DNA from: Linanthus parryae
Lineage: Eukaryota; Streptophyta; Magnoliopsida; Ericales; Polemoniaceae
Assembly: GCA_023055425.1 (NCBI GenBank)
Contig: JALGPY010000003.1
Span: forward strand, 65,208,991 to 65,272,990
Reading direction: 5' to 3'
Length of the DNA stretch: 64,000 nucleotides
Within the stretch, counting starts at the first letter, position 1, and each line of letters opens with the position of its first letter. A model generated the notes under the pieces. That model searched no databases. It was not told the DNA's origin and saw nothing but the letters and a program-made list of their open reading frames with translations. Both the position numbers and the translations under genes were made by a program. Shown here piece by piece: positions 48,625 through 60,447 of the stretch.

Positions 48625-48795
48625 GTCACTGCGGAGATGTTCCACACCGCAATGAGAATGAAATTGTGCCCCTCCAGCCTTGGCTCGCCGCTGTGGTAAG
48701 TATCCCTCACTGCAGTGAGAGTAAAATGTGAAATTATTGCGGCTCCTCTTGGCTCACCGCGATGAAATACTCCCTCACCGCAGTGAAGTTTTCTT
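48625..48795. repeat. Diverged repeats around CTCACYGCAGTGA palindromes
   Basis: CACTGCGGAGA, CACCGCAATGAGA, CTCACTGCAGTGAG (a perfect 14-bp palindrome at 48706-48719), CTCACCGCGATGAAA and CTCACCGCAGTGAAG recur within 170 bp. The frame around them on the minus strand repeats a GEPR motif but shows no known domain. Confidence 0.6.
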
Positions 48796-49318
48796 GACCT
48801 TCTTCTTTTGCTCTTTTCTCCTTTACTCCACTTCCTGCTATGTTCCTTAGCATCCACTTGAGTTTCCGGAGTGCATTTTGTGCTCCTGCATCTCCAATAT
48901 TCATACTTTTTCCTCCATATGTATCAACACAAAACGAACAACCAAGAATTATTTATTCAAAATTTGTTCGTTAAAGTATAGGATAATTTGTTCAAAATTT
49001 TGTATCAAGACCACTTCATGTTTGTTTATCTCTTACTTTTCACTAGAAATCTTTAATTTTTGAAAAGAAAAACATAATCTCCATTGTAGAACTAGTATGA
49101 TTGGAAGTGTGATCTTTCAGAAGAAAGTCAAAGTCAAAACAATGTTAATGCTTACCACCCTTGGAGGGAGGTAAAGTAATCTTTCAACATCTTTGTGATC
49201 TCATGTTCCGAAGTTCTCCATAATCCTTGATTATCCCTTATCATGTTTCTTGCTGTCGTTTTTCTGCTTGATGGTGAAAGAAACTTCGAAAAATATTCCA
49301 ATAACTTAGCAACACATG

Positions 49319-49640
49319 CAGGGCCGGCTCTGAGCTTTTAGGTTCACTAAGAAATTAAAATGGTAAACTTGATGCCCTTTATGAATATAAATGAAAAAAA
49401 ATAAATAATAGTTTTTCTCCTCTATTTTATTTCATCTACTTCACAAATAGCAATTTCATTTTGATCGACTACTACTTCAGTTTTCGAATTTATATTTGGT
49501 GACAAATTTATTTGGATAACTTTTTGATCAACTAATTGTTCTTGTTTATATTTTTCCTTTTCTCTCTTACCACTTATTTTTTTTCTAGTTGACATAATAT
49601 CTCAAGCAAGCCTAGACATTTCAAAGTATCCTATAGACAT
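49319..49640. mobile_element. Possible remnant of a hAT-like element end
   Basis: GCAGGGCCGGCTCTGAGCTT at 49319 resembles the CAGGGCCGGCCCTGAG end common in plant hAT-type repeats. The downstream text (ATTAAAATGGTAAACTTGATGCC) is also of that type. The opposite end was not found, so only a fragment is supported. Confidence 0.35.
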
Positions 49641-49756
49641 ACCTGACCAAACATGAATATTATAACTAATTTGAAGAGATTGTAATTACGAACATGCCTT
49701 AGCGAATGATATAGTGTTTATTTCTTATGTTATTTTTTCTATTTTATTGCAAACTC

Positions 49757-49957
49757 GAGCCGGATCCGATCCGCCCACGTACTATATGGATCTACGGATC
49801 GGATTTGGATCATCTGAATGAAACCCGATCCGATTTGATCCGAATCCGATGATGATCCGAACGGATCAGGATTGGATCTGGATTCCATTTCTCCTATTCA
49901 GATCTGGATCGGGAAGGGCATGATCTGATCCGGATCCCACCCGTTTCCATCCCTACT
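49757..49957 (-). repeat. GATC-dense degenerate short-repeat element
   Basis: About 15 GATC tetranucleotides occur within roughly 190 bp, mostly as GGATCC, GATCCG or GGATCGG. On the minus strand it begins AGGGATGGAAACGGGTGGGA, the opening of a widespread plant repeat class (AGGGATGGCAACGGGGCGGG-like) followed by short tandem units. Not protein coding. Confidence 0.75.
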
Positions 49958-50306
49958 AGGCACCCATAGTTACTTCCAATTGAAGCATCAATTGTACACA
50001 TATTTGTTGCAATCAGGTACCCTTCACTAATAGCATCCAACTTATTAGGCGGAATCTTACACGTGCTTGTAACGTGACTTATAAACGAGGTTTTTTTTAG
50101 TCTTTTCCGACACTTAATCGTGTTTTTAAGAAATAGCTCACTCATTCGAAACCCACCGACTAATTAATAAGCCTACCTAAAATTGGCACTAAAATCATTA
50201 GTTTCGTATAGAGGAGGAGTAGGAGTGTTCTTTGATTGTTAGGGTTAGGTTAGGGTAAGAAGCGTACCTCTCCGACCAAAAATTGAAGATCTTTTATCCC
50301 AATTCA

Positions 50307-53300
50307 CATTACAACAAATACTGCCTCCGTTGACAGCAAAAGTTGTCGATAGATAGCCTAAATTTGTCTGAAGAAATTCTACCAACGTAAAACTGTTTGT
50401 CGATCCGTGGTCACAACAACTCTGTCGTTAGAGTGATAGCCGACAAACGCTCTGTTTGTCGGCAGAAAATCCACGACATCAATTTCTGCCGAGAGTTTGT
50501 ATCTAGTGACTATTTTTTATAGTCGCATTTAAAGCTCCCGACAAACATATGTTCATGTGTAGTTAGATAGGTGACATCCAATATCGTCACTAGAAGATAA
50601 GTTTGTCGCTACTTCCATCTTTATTGTGACGTTCGTGCTTGTCACCTTTATCACAACTTAATTAAAAAAAAAGCACTTCTACAGACCATCCAAACATGTC
50701 CAGCGGCTGAAAGTCATACATAAACAAGATGCCATAAATTGGCATTTTACATAAGAAACAAGTTGGCTACATACTGTTGTCATCAGTACTTGTCATAACC
50801 TTGCATTTTCATATCAGAAATGCCAAATCTAGCAAAAACTTGGCATCATGTCTACTCCACCACATACCCAGTTCAAAAACTACAAAGTCACATCAGATTC
50901 TAGCAAGTCTAGTTTAGCCATATGTACTTCAAAAACTCCAAAGTCATAGGAGATTCTTCCATGGCCTCAACTATCGCGACACACACCACCATGGCCCAAA
51001 AAGCTAACGTAATCCACTCACGAATCCCTGCAAATATTCAGACATATCGTCATTGTCTACTTGATTCCTAAAGTCACTACTTAATTAATTGATTACACAT
51101 TTTAAATTCAGAAACTGATCTATAGACAAAGTATCGAGGATATCGTACCATTGAGAAGAACGATTTGTGGACCGCATGAGGTGCTTTCCAAACAAAAAAT
51201 TCAAATTACGTAAGAAAAAATACATCATTTCAAACGATTAGAGAAGGATTCTGCATCTGGTAATTGACAGAAATATCCCAAAATTTGGGTTTGCTAGCTG
51301 AATTAAGCCAAAAGCAACAATTCTATCCAATTTACTCAAAACAAACACTTTTAAAAGTATGAAGTGTAATGTCTCAGCAAACCATATCAAAGAGTCAAGT
51401 AACAGATTGTGCTAACAATGAGCTCAATTTCTCTTAAGCTAATTAGCTCTAACCTCTAATAATCTTTGACTAAAGCCTCTACTTATGCCTGAAATCCTAT
51501 TCAATTTAACGGAATCACATTGCCATATACCATATACTTGAACAAGGCAAATACGAGTCGAATCCTAATCAACTTCTCAACCACTCATACGCGTAGTACT
51601 ATAATGCACGTCAGTAACACAAAAGAACAGATAGAAACCATTGCTGAAATGGTTTTAGATCAATGCACGCTAAACCACAAGAGCATCTTGCGATGTCTTC
51701 ATCCCACAAGAACGAAAGACAATGTAGAAATCATTGCCTGACAAATGAATAGTTACATATAATTGTCATAATTATTAATTTATTCTGCTTTATCTTTTAC
51801 TACTTATACAAAGAAGCGTAACAGGAAATACAATGGCAAAGACAGGTGTAACAGGATGCTCAAGCCACGTAAATAGGTATCCAACATCAAACACTTTTGT
51901 ACAACTTCTAATTTCGGTAAAGTTAGGTAAAGCTAAGACGAAAATACCCTCAGGCAAGTGACGACTAACTAAAAGTTGCTTTATCCACTAACATTATTCA
52001 TTTTAATTAACCTTCTCCCTAATTAACCACAATTGTGCATTTGACGAATGACAGAAGATCCGAAATTTGAGAATATCATAATTCTATTCAAATACAAATT
52101 TTAGTGCGAAGTCTTACCTCATTCTCGGTCTAAAGTGTCCGACTCAGATTTCGACACTGACTCCGGCTAAGATTCCTCTTCAAATTCATCTTAAGATTTC
52201 GGATCAGATTCCGGCTCATATTCCGGCTCATATTTTGTTTCATATAACCCTTCAAGGGGAAGAATCTTTAGTATCAGTGCATCCACATTGCTCACCCTCT
52301 TTTCCAGGGCTTCGGAACGTTTCTCTGCAGCCTCTGCCCTCCTTCGTTCAGCTTCTTCCCTTCTTTGTTCTGCTTTGGCCCTCTTTTCTGCTTATTCAGC
52401 CCTTGCTAGATATTCAGACCTCCCATCATCGTAAGTCCAAGCAGACTTTGGGACCTCACTCCCTCCGTAGCCAGCTACACATCCCCGCCTTTTTTCAAGC
52501 ACTTCCTCTGTAATTTGTTCTTCAATTAGGACACCATCCACATCATTGTCCCTTATTCCTATCATGTTATTCTTTCATTTGAAAATAGGTTGATCCAGTG
52601 TTATAGTGCTGGCAAAAAGATAATACTTTCGTACGAAATGTATAACTTACATATAGATTACAGGCTTCACGCGACACCCAGATGTCAGTGCCACTTTTTC
52701 AATGAGTGGTCCTGAAAATAAGATACAGTGTTTCCTATAAATGATAAAAAACGAATGTTACATATATATAAAGATAAGGGGTCTTATTCTTACTCAAACA
52801 CTTAGTGGAAAAAGTAGTGTAAGCATAGAAATTATGATAATGTAAACATCACAGAAGTAAAAAGCATTACCATCTCATGCAAGCGATGTACAAAAGTCTT
52901 CGAACCGATGGAGAAGATAACGCGATTGAGAGTCATGAAATATTATCTGAGAGAGTATCGTGCGATTTTGAGAGAGGATCGCTTGATTGAATGTGAGAGC
53001 GAGAAGTTTGAGAGGGAGGGGTGAGGGTTGAGAGTGATGAGTGCGTACATGTGAGGGAGGTTTTCTCGTAATGGGTGATGTAAAGATATTTGGTCTAATT
53101 TTTATTTTGATTCCCTCCATCATTTTAGAAGTGCGGGAATAATTAACCATTACACTCCGAAATAGTGTGTTTAATTTTTTGATGAGTTTGTGAGTCACAA
53201 AATGTAATGTTTGTCACCTATTTTATTGTCCAGAGCAGGAAAATTGAGCGCGTATAATGCTTGCCAATTTTTTGTTTAAAATTCTTTAAATTTGGCATTG

Positions 53301-53411
53301 TTGACAAGTTATATCGACCAACACAAATTTAGTAGATAAATCATATAACTTTCAACACATAATTGCTTGTCGATAAGAAAATGGTCGGCACATGTTATAA
53401 TTGTTGTAGTG
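50307..53411 (-). mobile_element. CACTA (En/Spm-type) transposon, 3105 bp, decayed
   Basis: The left end is CATTACAACAAATACTG, and the right end in inverse is CACTACAACAATTATAAC, one base from a match in the CACTACAACAA core. TCA flanks both ends (50304-50306 and 53412-53414), the 3-bp target of CACTA elements. Subterminal sequence is rich in TTTGTCGG/TTGTCGAT motifs, as expected. Coding capacity is limited to a broken tail of an En/Spm-associated protein, so the copy is non-autonomous. Confidence 0.9.
52120..52560 (-). pseudogene. Fragment resembling the plant En/Spm transposase_24-type protein
   Basis: On the minus strand the frame reads RDNDVDGVLIEEQITEEVLE, then KRRGCVAGYGGSEVPKSAW, then an Ala/Glu/Arg-rich helix (AEKRAKAEQRREEAERRRAE) and EALEKRVSNVDALILKI. 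The E-V-L-xKRRG motif followed by an alanine/glutamate coiled coil is how many plant transposase_24 (Ptta/En/Spm) proteins end. Stops lie near 52393 and in the acidic tail. Its position inside the CACTA element agrees. Confidence 0.55.
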
Positions 53412-53830
53412 TCACCTTCATCTCCGATCAAGCCCTCGGAGACAAGAACTTCGACCCCAATTTAATCTCCAATCTCGTAAACCTCTTAGAGGTCGAATCT
53501 TACAAAGCCTTGAGCTCGAGCACAACTAAGAGGTAGAAGAGAAAGGGGACGTCGTGAGAGAAGCAGAGCACTACCTCGACTCCGTGATGGAGAGTGCGAT
53601 GGAGAAGTTCTGGCAATTCAAGGTAGAGATGTAGAGAATGGGGAAGAAAGAAGTATAGGGGCTGGTGAAAGTTGTGGATGTTGCAAGGAAGATGGGGAGA
53701 TCTATGGAAAAAGCTGACTATTTTACTTCCAAGAAGTATGTAGAGGCTCCGGTGAATTCAACGGCTAATTTGGTGAAATCGGCTCAGAAGGGGATGAATT
53801 CTGGGCCAAACAAGGTTCATTCAAATTGAA
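53412..53830 (+). pseudogene. Decayed copy of an unidentified helical host protein gene
   Basis: Across frames the plus strand reads EHYLDSVMESAMEKFWQFKV, then LVKVVDVARKMGRSMEKADY, FTSKKYVEAPVNSTANLVKS and AQKGMNSGPNKVHSN-stop. It is probably helical and lacks introns here. An upstream piece (LGDKNFDPNLISNLVNLLEV in another frame) begins right at the CACTA junction, so the transposon cut it. I suspect a small plant protein family but cannot name it. Stops at about 53538, 53626 and 53657 make it a pseudogene. Confidence 0.6.
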
Positions 53831-54500
53831 GGGTTCAGGTTTTTGTGATATAGGTACTATGTAAAATCAGTTTTTTTTTTAACTTCTGCTTCAATAATGG
53901 TTGCTTTTTGGTTCGAGTATACTATAGATCTGTTCAATTTCTCAAATGAGTATATGAAGATGCCCAAGCTTCATGTCTGTAACCATAAAAAATGTGTTTG
54001 GTGAAGAAAATACCTATCATCACCCAGTTCATGTTTCAGAGAGAGTGAAAGAGGTCATGTCCTGATGACATTTGAGAACACTTTTCTGGACTAAAAATTG
54101 ATACTTTTCTGAACGGGAATCTAGAATTTACTTAAAACGATATGGACTGATTTGACACTAGAATGTGAGAAAAGACTATAAGAACCTTCGTTAGTACGTC
54201 ACGTGACAAGTACGTGTAAGATTGCATCCAATAAATTGGATGTCCGTTAGAGAAGGGTACCTGATTGCAACAAATAGAAATTATGGATACCATGGATGCT
54301 TCAATTGAAAGTATAGGTTCTAATTCCACACCAAAAACAAACTATGGGTACCAGAAATGCAACTTTGACAAAATAATTAGTACATTCTTCATTCAATCCA
54401 GTTTTTTTATAAAGTCAATATTTTCATTAAATAGGAAACTCCGCCAAAATTGTTGGGTGATCACTCCCAACTACAAGATCAACACAACACTAACTGGTAA

Positions 54501-55388
54501 TGAAAGTGTGTAACGTAGGTGTAAAAAAGTGTATAAATACTCTGGAAGAGGGGGTTGAATAGAGTATGCTAGCTTTTTCCAAAACACAGACTTTTGAAAC
54601 TTAAGTAAAGCAAACTGTTGATATCTCAAAGCTTTGACAAGATTTGAGAAGCTTGAAGATATAACATCAGAATATAGAGGCTTCAAAGCTTTGAGATTTG
54701 GAAAGCTCCAAAGCTTTGTAACTTCCAATATAAACTGAAAGTAAAAAACAACAAAAGTAAATAGCAGAGACACAGAGATTTTACAGAGTTCAGTCACAAT
54801 TGGACCTAGTCTCTGCCTGAGGGATCTAATCCCTCTAGGATTCAAACACAACTTCTTATTAATCACCCATATTTAGCCCTAGATCTCAAGCCTAAGTGAG
54901 CTACCTTACACTTATACAGCTTGTGGTTCCCAACCTATCTAGTTACAGGCTACAACATGTTGAAACAATAAGAACCTCTTGTTGTTCACCTGAACAACCA
55001 AACTACTAAGTTTAGTGAGGTTTCATAAATAAAGAATGAATTATACAAATAAGTACAAGAAGAATAACTCAGAATAGATAAGCTGTTTAAGCCTGGAAGA
55101 GTTCTTCTGAAATTGAGTGATCTTCAGTCTGCTGGAGAGTTGATTTCTTGAATAATTTGAAGAGCTGTATAACTTGCTCTTCCCAGTTTGTTGCTTTCTT
55201 AAAAAATCACGACCTCTGTTCTTTCTTACTCTCTGCAATTCAAATTTAAAGTGATGATCTCTGTCTGCAACTAACTTGAGAAAATTCAGGAACAGAATTC
55301 CTAAAACATCTCCTTTCTGATAAGCTCCAATCAACAACTATATTTGAATGAATTGCTGACTTGTTTATGGATGTTGGAGTGCCCAACA
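54501..55388 (-). repeat. 3' LTR of the SIRE-like element
   Basis: Begins TGAAAGTGTGTAACG (forward) and matches 63627-64000 over the visible part. The far end is placed at CCCAACA (55388), since the minus strand there reads TGTTGGGCACTCC, a typical LTR start. The far end of the 5' LTR is outside the window, so this boundary is inferred. Confidence 0.7.
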
Positions 55389-56366
55389 AACCTGCATATA
55401 CTCAGCAAATAAGATCAACCAAATAACAATACAATCTAGCAATAAGATTTGCTTAAACAGCAGCTACCAGTTCTGAGAAACCTGGGCTACAATTGTCTGT
55501 TGACCGTTCTGAGTTAACAAATATATTCAACCACATGAATGTATCAAGTAGCAAATATAGAACACACAATAATAGAAAATAATCAGCTTATATCAATTTC
55601 TAAGTCTCACAGAACCCACCTGCATACAGGAAGATAACTAAATGAACTTAGCAGTAAAGGGTAACCAGAATATCTCAAAGCTTTTAAGCTTTGCCTGCTA
55701 ATTCACCAGAATGAACATTGGATTTTCAATCCAACTTAGTCATGCAGTAATCAAATTAGAACATAGATTACTAATGCATTCATATAACTAATCCATATCA
55801 CAACCAAAACCTGCACAAAAACAGTTAGATAATTCATCATATAGGTACTGCTACAGTAACGCAAAGCTTTGAAGCTTTGGTATTACCACTGTCTTCTGCA
55901 CGTGTTTCTGGCTTTCATCATCAAGAAGCTAAGCTCTCTGCCTGTATATTCACAACATAATATCTACGAGCTTCAGACTTATCAATTTCCTCCTTGATGA
56001 AGGACAAAACACATTATTTGAGCACTGATATCATGCAACTTACAATCAGAAGTAAAAATCACAGGAATAACTTAATAACACAAAATGAAATACCACAAAA
56101 TTGCATAGATAACACATAATTGCATAGATAACATCCTACAAAAATCAGAAATTATTACAAACCATAAATCCAGATACTAAACATCCTTAAAAAATAGAAA
56201 CTACTAAACAGAAATCATCTAAACACATAATCTTCTACCCCTTTTTGAATTTCATTAAAAGAGTAGAAGAAATGTCGGATATGTTTATAGTGTTTCTTAA
56301 GAAATTGAAAACGATAACAAAAGAGCTTCGGGACTGAAGAGTAGAAAGAATATAGAGAATGGGTTT

Positions 56367-58178
56367 CAAGGATTTGAAGATCTTGAAGACTTTGCTTTTT
56401 CCTTGCCTTTGCTCTGAGTCTCCTCCTGCTCTTCCTCTGAGACTTCTGCATCTTCAGCTTGTTCCTCAGCCTGCTCTCCTTGTTATTCAGTTTTCTTTCC
56501 ATGAGCTTCCTCAGATTCAGCTTGGATCTTCTCCACAACCTCATCAACCAACATGTCTAGGTCTACAGCTTCCTTTTCCGCTTTTTCTGCAGCAGCTTCC
56601 TCATCTCCTGCCTCTTCTTGAGACTGTTCAAAGAGATCTTTTCATGTTAGAACAACAGCGATTCCTTTCTTCTTCTTCTGCTTCTTAATAGCTTCCCCAT
56701 GAACCTCTTCTGAATCAATACTGGTATTTCTTCTCTCTGAAGAAGGCACTTTCTGCAGCTCCAAACCTTTGATTACCAAACCCTTGAACTTGGTGAAGTC
56801 AGTGGAAAAATCAAACAGACCGTGTCTAAAATCCTCCACACCATCTTCCAGAACCTCAACCCTATCTAAAATTTGTGAAAATCCAGATTACCAGAAACCT
56901 TGGGGATTGAAGTAGCTCTAGGTTTGATGAATTCCTTCTCATTCACCTCCTCAACATTCAACTCGGAATAGAACTTCCATTTTCCTTTAGCAGTATAAAC
57001 AATCTCAATCCTTTGAAGAGATGCCTCATCAATTACTCCAAAATCAGTAGTAATCTTCTCTTTATCCCTCAAAGGAACTCCAAAATGTTTGAAAAACAAT
57101 GGTAAGACATTGGCATAGGGTAGGGAGTGGTTCCTAGTCCTAGTTTTACAATAGACCATGTGTTCCATCACCACAGTAAGAAGGTCTACCTCAAACCCTT
57201 GACAGATAAAATACATCAAGATCAATACCTTGTCTGTTACCAACACTTTGGAATATTCGCTGGGGACAACACACCTCATAATGATTGAAAACATAATTTT
57301 GGATTCACAGCTAAACACTGAATGTGTTAACTGCTTAGGTTCAGAAGTGGTTCCCTCCAAGAAAAACATGACTGTGGCTTTCTCTAGAATTTCTTTTCTA
57401 TCTGGATGATCGTCAACCTTATACTTTCTAGGTACTCCCAAAACTTTGGAGAACACTTTGTGATATAACCTAATGTCTACACCAGCCACTCTTGAAGTGA
57501 AGATATATTTATCACTATCATCAAGTTCTTGAACCAGATTCAAATAAAACAGTCTGGTTAACCTAGGGTAAGCTTCGGAAGGTGGGTTCAAGAGGCTTCC
57601 AACAGAAGAGTTTCTCAAAATCTTAATGTAATCTAAGTCCAAAATCTCCAACAACTCAGTAGTGATCAGACTACAAAAAGAAACTTTAGATGATGCATAC
57701 CCATCCATCCATACAGTCTTAACCTCAGAATTAACAAACCAAGACTCAGGAAATAGATTCTTACCAAAATTTGTTGTCTTCTTGGTTTTTACTGCACTGT
57801 GTTTAACCCTCTTCTTCTCAGGAGTTGCTTCACCCTTCTTGTCATCAACCTTATTCTCTTTTGAAGATGGTACACTCTTATTTTCCTTCTCAGCAGTCAC
57901 TTCTTTCTTTTTCTTACTTGACCCTTCCTCCTGATCCCTATTCCCCTGTTCATTTTCTTTCACCACTTCCTATGTAGCATATTCAGAATCTGACCCGGAC
58001 CTTGCATCTTCCTGAACTGCCTTACCCTTCTTGATCTTCTTTGTAGGAGGAGAAGTCTCATGAAAATTGGTTGTATCTTCTGAGTCTGAACTGTGAATGG
58101 TGATCTTCCTGTTGGCCTTTCTCTTCACCCTTTTGTTGGAGGTCTGACCTAGCTGCTTGATCCTCTCTGATTTTCGCT
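56367..58178 (-). pseudogene. Additional ORF of the SIRE-like element (plant transposon-protein-like domain)
   Basis: ATG at about 58178 starts MERKSERIKQLGQTSNKRVK. The frame passes a TAG at 57970-57972 and then runs open to 56866; a one-base shift near 56870 and stops near 56640 and 56490 follow. The protein has a Lys/Ser/Glu-rich N-terminus, a folded core (WFVNSEVKTVWMDG, PRLTRLFYLNLVQ, SRVAGVDIRLYHKVFSKVLG) and a Glu/Ala-rich tail. The core resembles the putative plant transposon protein domain (PF20167-like) found with plant retroelements. Function unknown. It sits where env-like ORFs lie in SIRE elements, but I see no signal peptide or membrane segment. Confidence 0.65.
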
Positions 58179-58689
58179 CCATTTGGATTAGGGTTTTAGA
58201 GAGATTGAGAGAATGGGGAGAGAGAGAGATAGAGATGAAGAGATACAAGTAGAGAATGAGAGAAAATAAGTCCTGAAGCTAGCTTAAGTAGGTAGAAGAG
58301 TCTGATTGAAAAAGGAGATTTGCATGCAAAGAGATTTCAGAAGATTTTCAAAGATATTTGTAGATATTTTGTCCAAAACTCTGAACATTTGAAATATTCT
58401 GTAATTATCTAAAAATATACTACAAAATTTTAATGATCCAATTTTTAAAGATAATGCAAATCCACCCATCAAAGCAGTGTAACATTGGTTCAAAGCTTTG
58501 AGAAGTTTTAGACTAACACAGAAAATTTAAAACTTTAAGCCATACTTTCAAGGCTTAAGAAAGTATAATCACAAGGCTTTGAAATTCACACAGATAATAC
58601 ACATAGTATTATCCCCCTAAACCAATGCATACTTGTTTAACATACCTAATTCAAGCCTTAGTAATGTAAACCTCTCATTTGGCAGTGGT

Positions 58690-60172
58690 TTAGTGAAAAT
58701 ATCAGCTATTTGCTTAGAAATAGAAATAAAAATAGAACAATATCACCTTTTTCAGCATGATGTCTCACATGTATGTGCTTTTTCCTTGAATGCTGGACTG
58801 GATTCTTAGAGATAGAGATGGCACTTTTATTGTCACAATTGATAGGCACATTTATGAACTCATATCCAAGATCTCTTAGCTGCTGAACAATCCACAAGAC
58901 CTGTGAACAACAAGCTCCAGCTGCAATGTATTCATCTTCTGCAGTTGACAGAGCTACTGAATTTTTCTTCTTTGAATGCCAACTTATCAATGAAGATCCA
59001 AGAAATTGGCAGCATCTAGAAGTACTCTTTTTGTCTACTTTGTATCCTGCAAAGTTTGTATCTGAATATCCACTTAAAATAAAGTTAGATCTTTTTGGAT
59101 ACCAAAGCCCCATGTCTTGGGTTCCATTCAAATATCTGAAAATCCTTTTCACAGCAACTTAATGACTTTCCTTAGGATCAGCTTGAAATCTTACACACCT
59201 GCACACACTAAACATGATATATGGTCTACTAGCAGTTAGATACATAAGTGAATCAATCATACCTTTGTACTCTTTCTTATTTACACTTTTACCAGTTGTG
59301 TCGTTGTCTGAAGACAGTGATGAACTCATAGGAGTTGTTACTACCTTGGACTGTGACATGTTGTACTTGTTTAACATCCATGGTGTATTTTCCTTGATGC
59401 ACAAAAATTCCTTTCTTCATTTGATGTACATGAAGTCCAAGAAAGAAATTTAGTTCTCCCATCAAGCTCATTTCAAATTCCATGCACATTAGACTTGAAA
59501 ACTCTTTTGAAAGAGCATCATTAGTAGCACAAAATAGAATATCATCTACATAAATCTGAACAACTAACAAATCTTTTTTCTGATTTTTGATAAAAAGAGT
59601 TTTATCAACCAGTCCTCTCTTGAAACCATTTTCTAACAAAAATTTAGAGAGTCTGTCATACCTCTTGGAGCTTGCTTAAGTCCGTATCAGGCTTTGTCCA
59701 GTTTGTAAACATAATCAGGAAAGGTGTCACTTTCAAAACCTGGTGGTTGAGCAAAATATACTTCTTATAGTAAATAACCATTTAGAAAAGCTCATTTGAC
59801 ATCCATTTGAAAAAGTTTTATGTGATTATGTGATGCAAATGCAAGACGTATTCTGATAGCTTCTAACCTTGCAACAGAGGCAAATGTTTCCTCATAGTCA
59901 ATACCTTACTCTTGATTGTATCTCTGTGCAACCAGTCTTGCTTTGTTTCTCACAACCTTACCTTTCTCATCAAGCTTATTTCTGAACACCCAACTTGTTC
60001 CAATCACTGATTGATCCTTTGGTCTAGGAACCAAATTCCAGACCTTGTTCCTTTCAAACTCATTCAGTTCTTTTTTCATTTCAATGATCCAATTTGCATC
60101 TTCTAGTGCTTCTTTTGTATTTTTGGGCTCAATCAGTGATACAAAAGCACTGAATGCACACAGGTTCCTCAA
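58690..60172 (-). pseudogene. Copia reverse transcriptase and RNase H, broken
   Basis: RT begins with EDANWIIEMKKELNEFERNK and GTSWVFRNKLDEKGKVVRNK (about 60000-60120). LFQMDVK-stop-AFLNG carries the first catalytic Asp, and YVDDILF lies at about 59540-59560. The connection domain has MIDSLMYLTASRPYIMF. RNase H (59152-58706) shows GYSDTNFAGYKVDKKSTSR, SWHSKKKNSVALSTAEDEY and NCDNKSAISISKNPVQHSR, followed by ADIFTKPLP. Stops occur after TFASV, in the QMDVK motif and before the RNase H segment. Catalytic motifs survive but the frame does not. Confidence 0.88.
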
Positions 60173-60447
60173 TTGACGTCTTTTCTGAGTTCCAGTAGTT
60201 GGATCTGATATGATATTCTCTGCAGGATGATCTGATAGATATTTGAAATTCTTTCTGGATGCCCAAGTGTATGGATATTCAAGGCTTTGAGTTCTTGATA
60301 CAGTAGAAGGAGCATCATGTTTCCTGTCAATCTCGGTCTCAAGGCTTTGAGATTTTGGCTCAGCAGGGGGTTTAAGGCCATGAGATTCTTCTAAAAGGTT
60401 TTGCTGCTTAGTTTGCTCTTACTGGCTTTCTAATAGTCATCATCAGC

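Larger units (their letters stand above)
49960..54330. repeat. Inverted repeat arms enclosing a CACTA element and a pseudogene
   Basis: The reverse complement of about 49960-50120 aligns with about 54155-54330. Shared blocks are AAGYACGTGTAAGATT, AAGGGTACCTGATTGCAACA (plus AAT) and GATGCTTCAATTG. The arms are diverged and gapped. They may be TIRs of an older element that carried the gene fragment between them, or two independent copies of one sequence. Confidence 0.6.

Noticed and set aside
50230..50262. TTAGGGTTAGGTTAGGGT, possible interstitial telomere repeat
   Set aside because: Only two or three imperfect units and not in register with the plant TTTAGGG repeat; too short to support.
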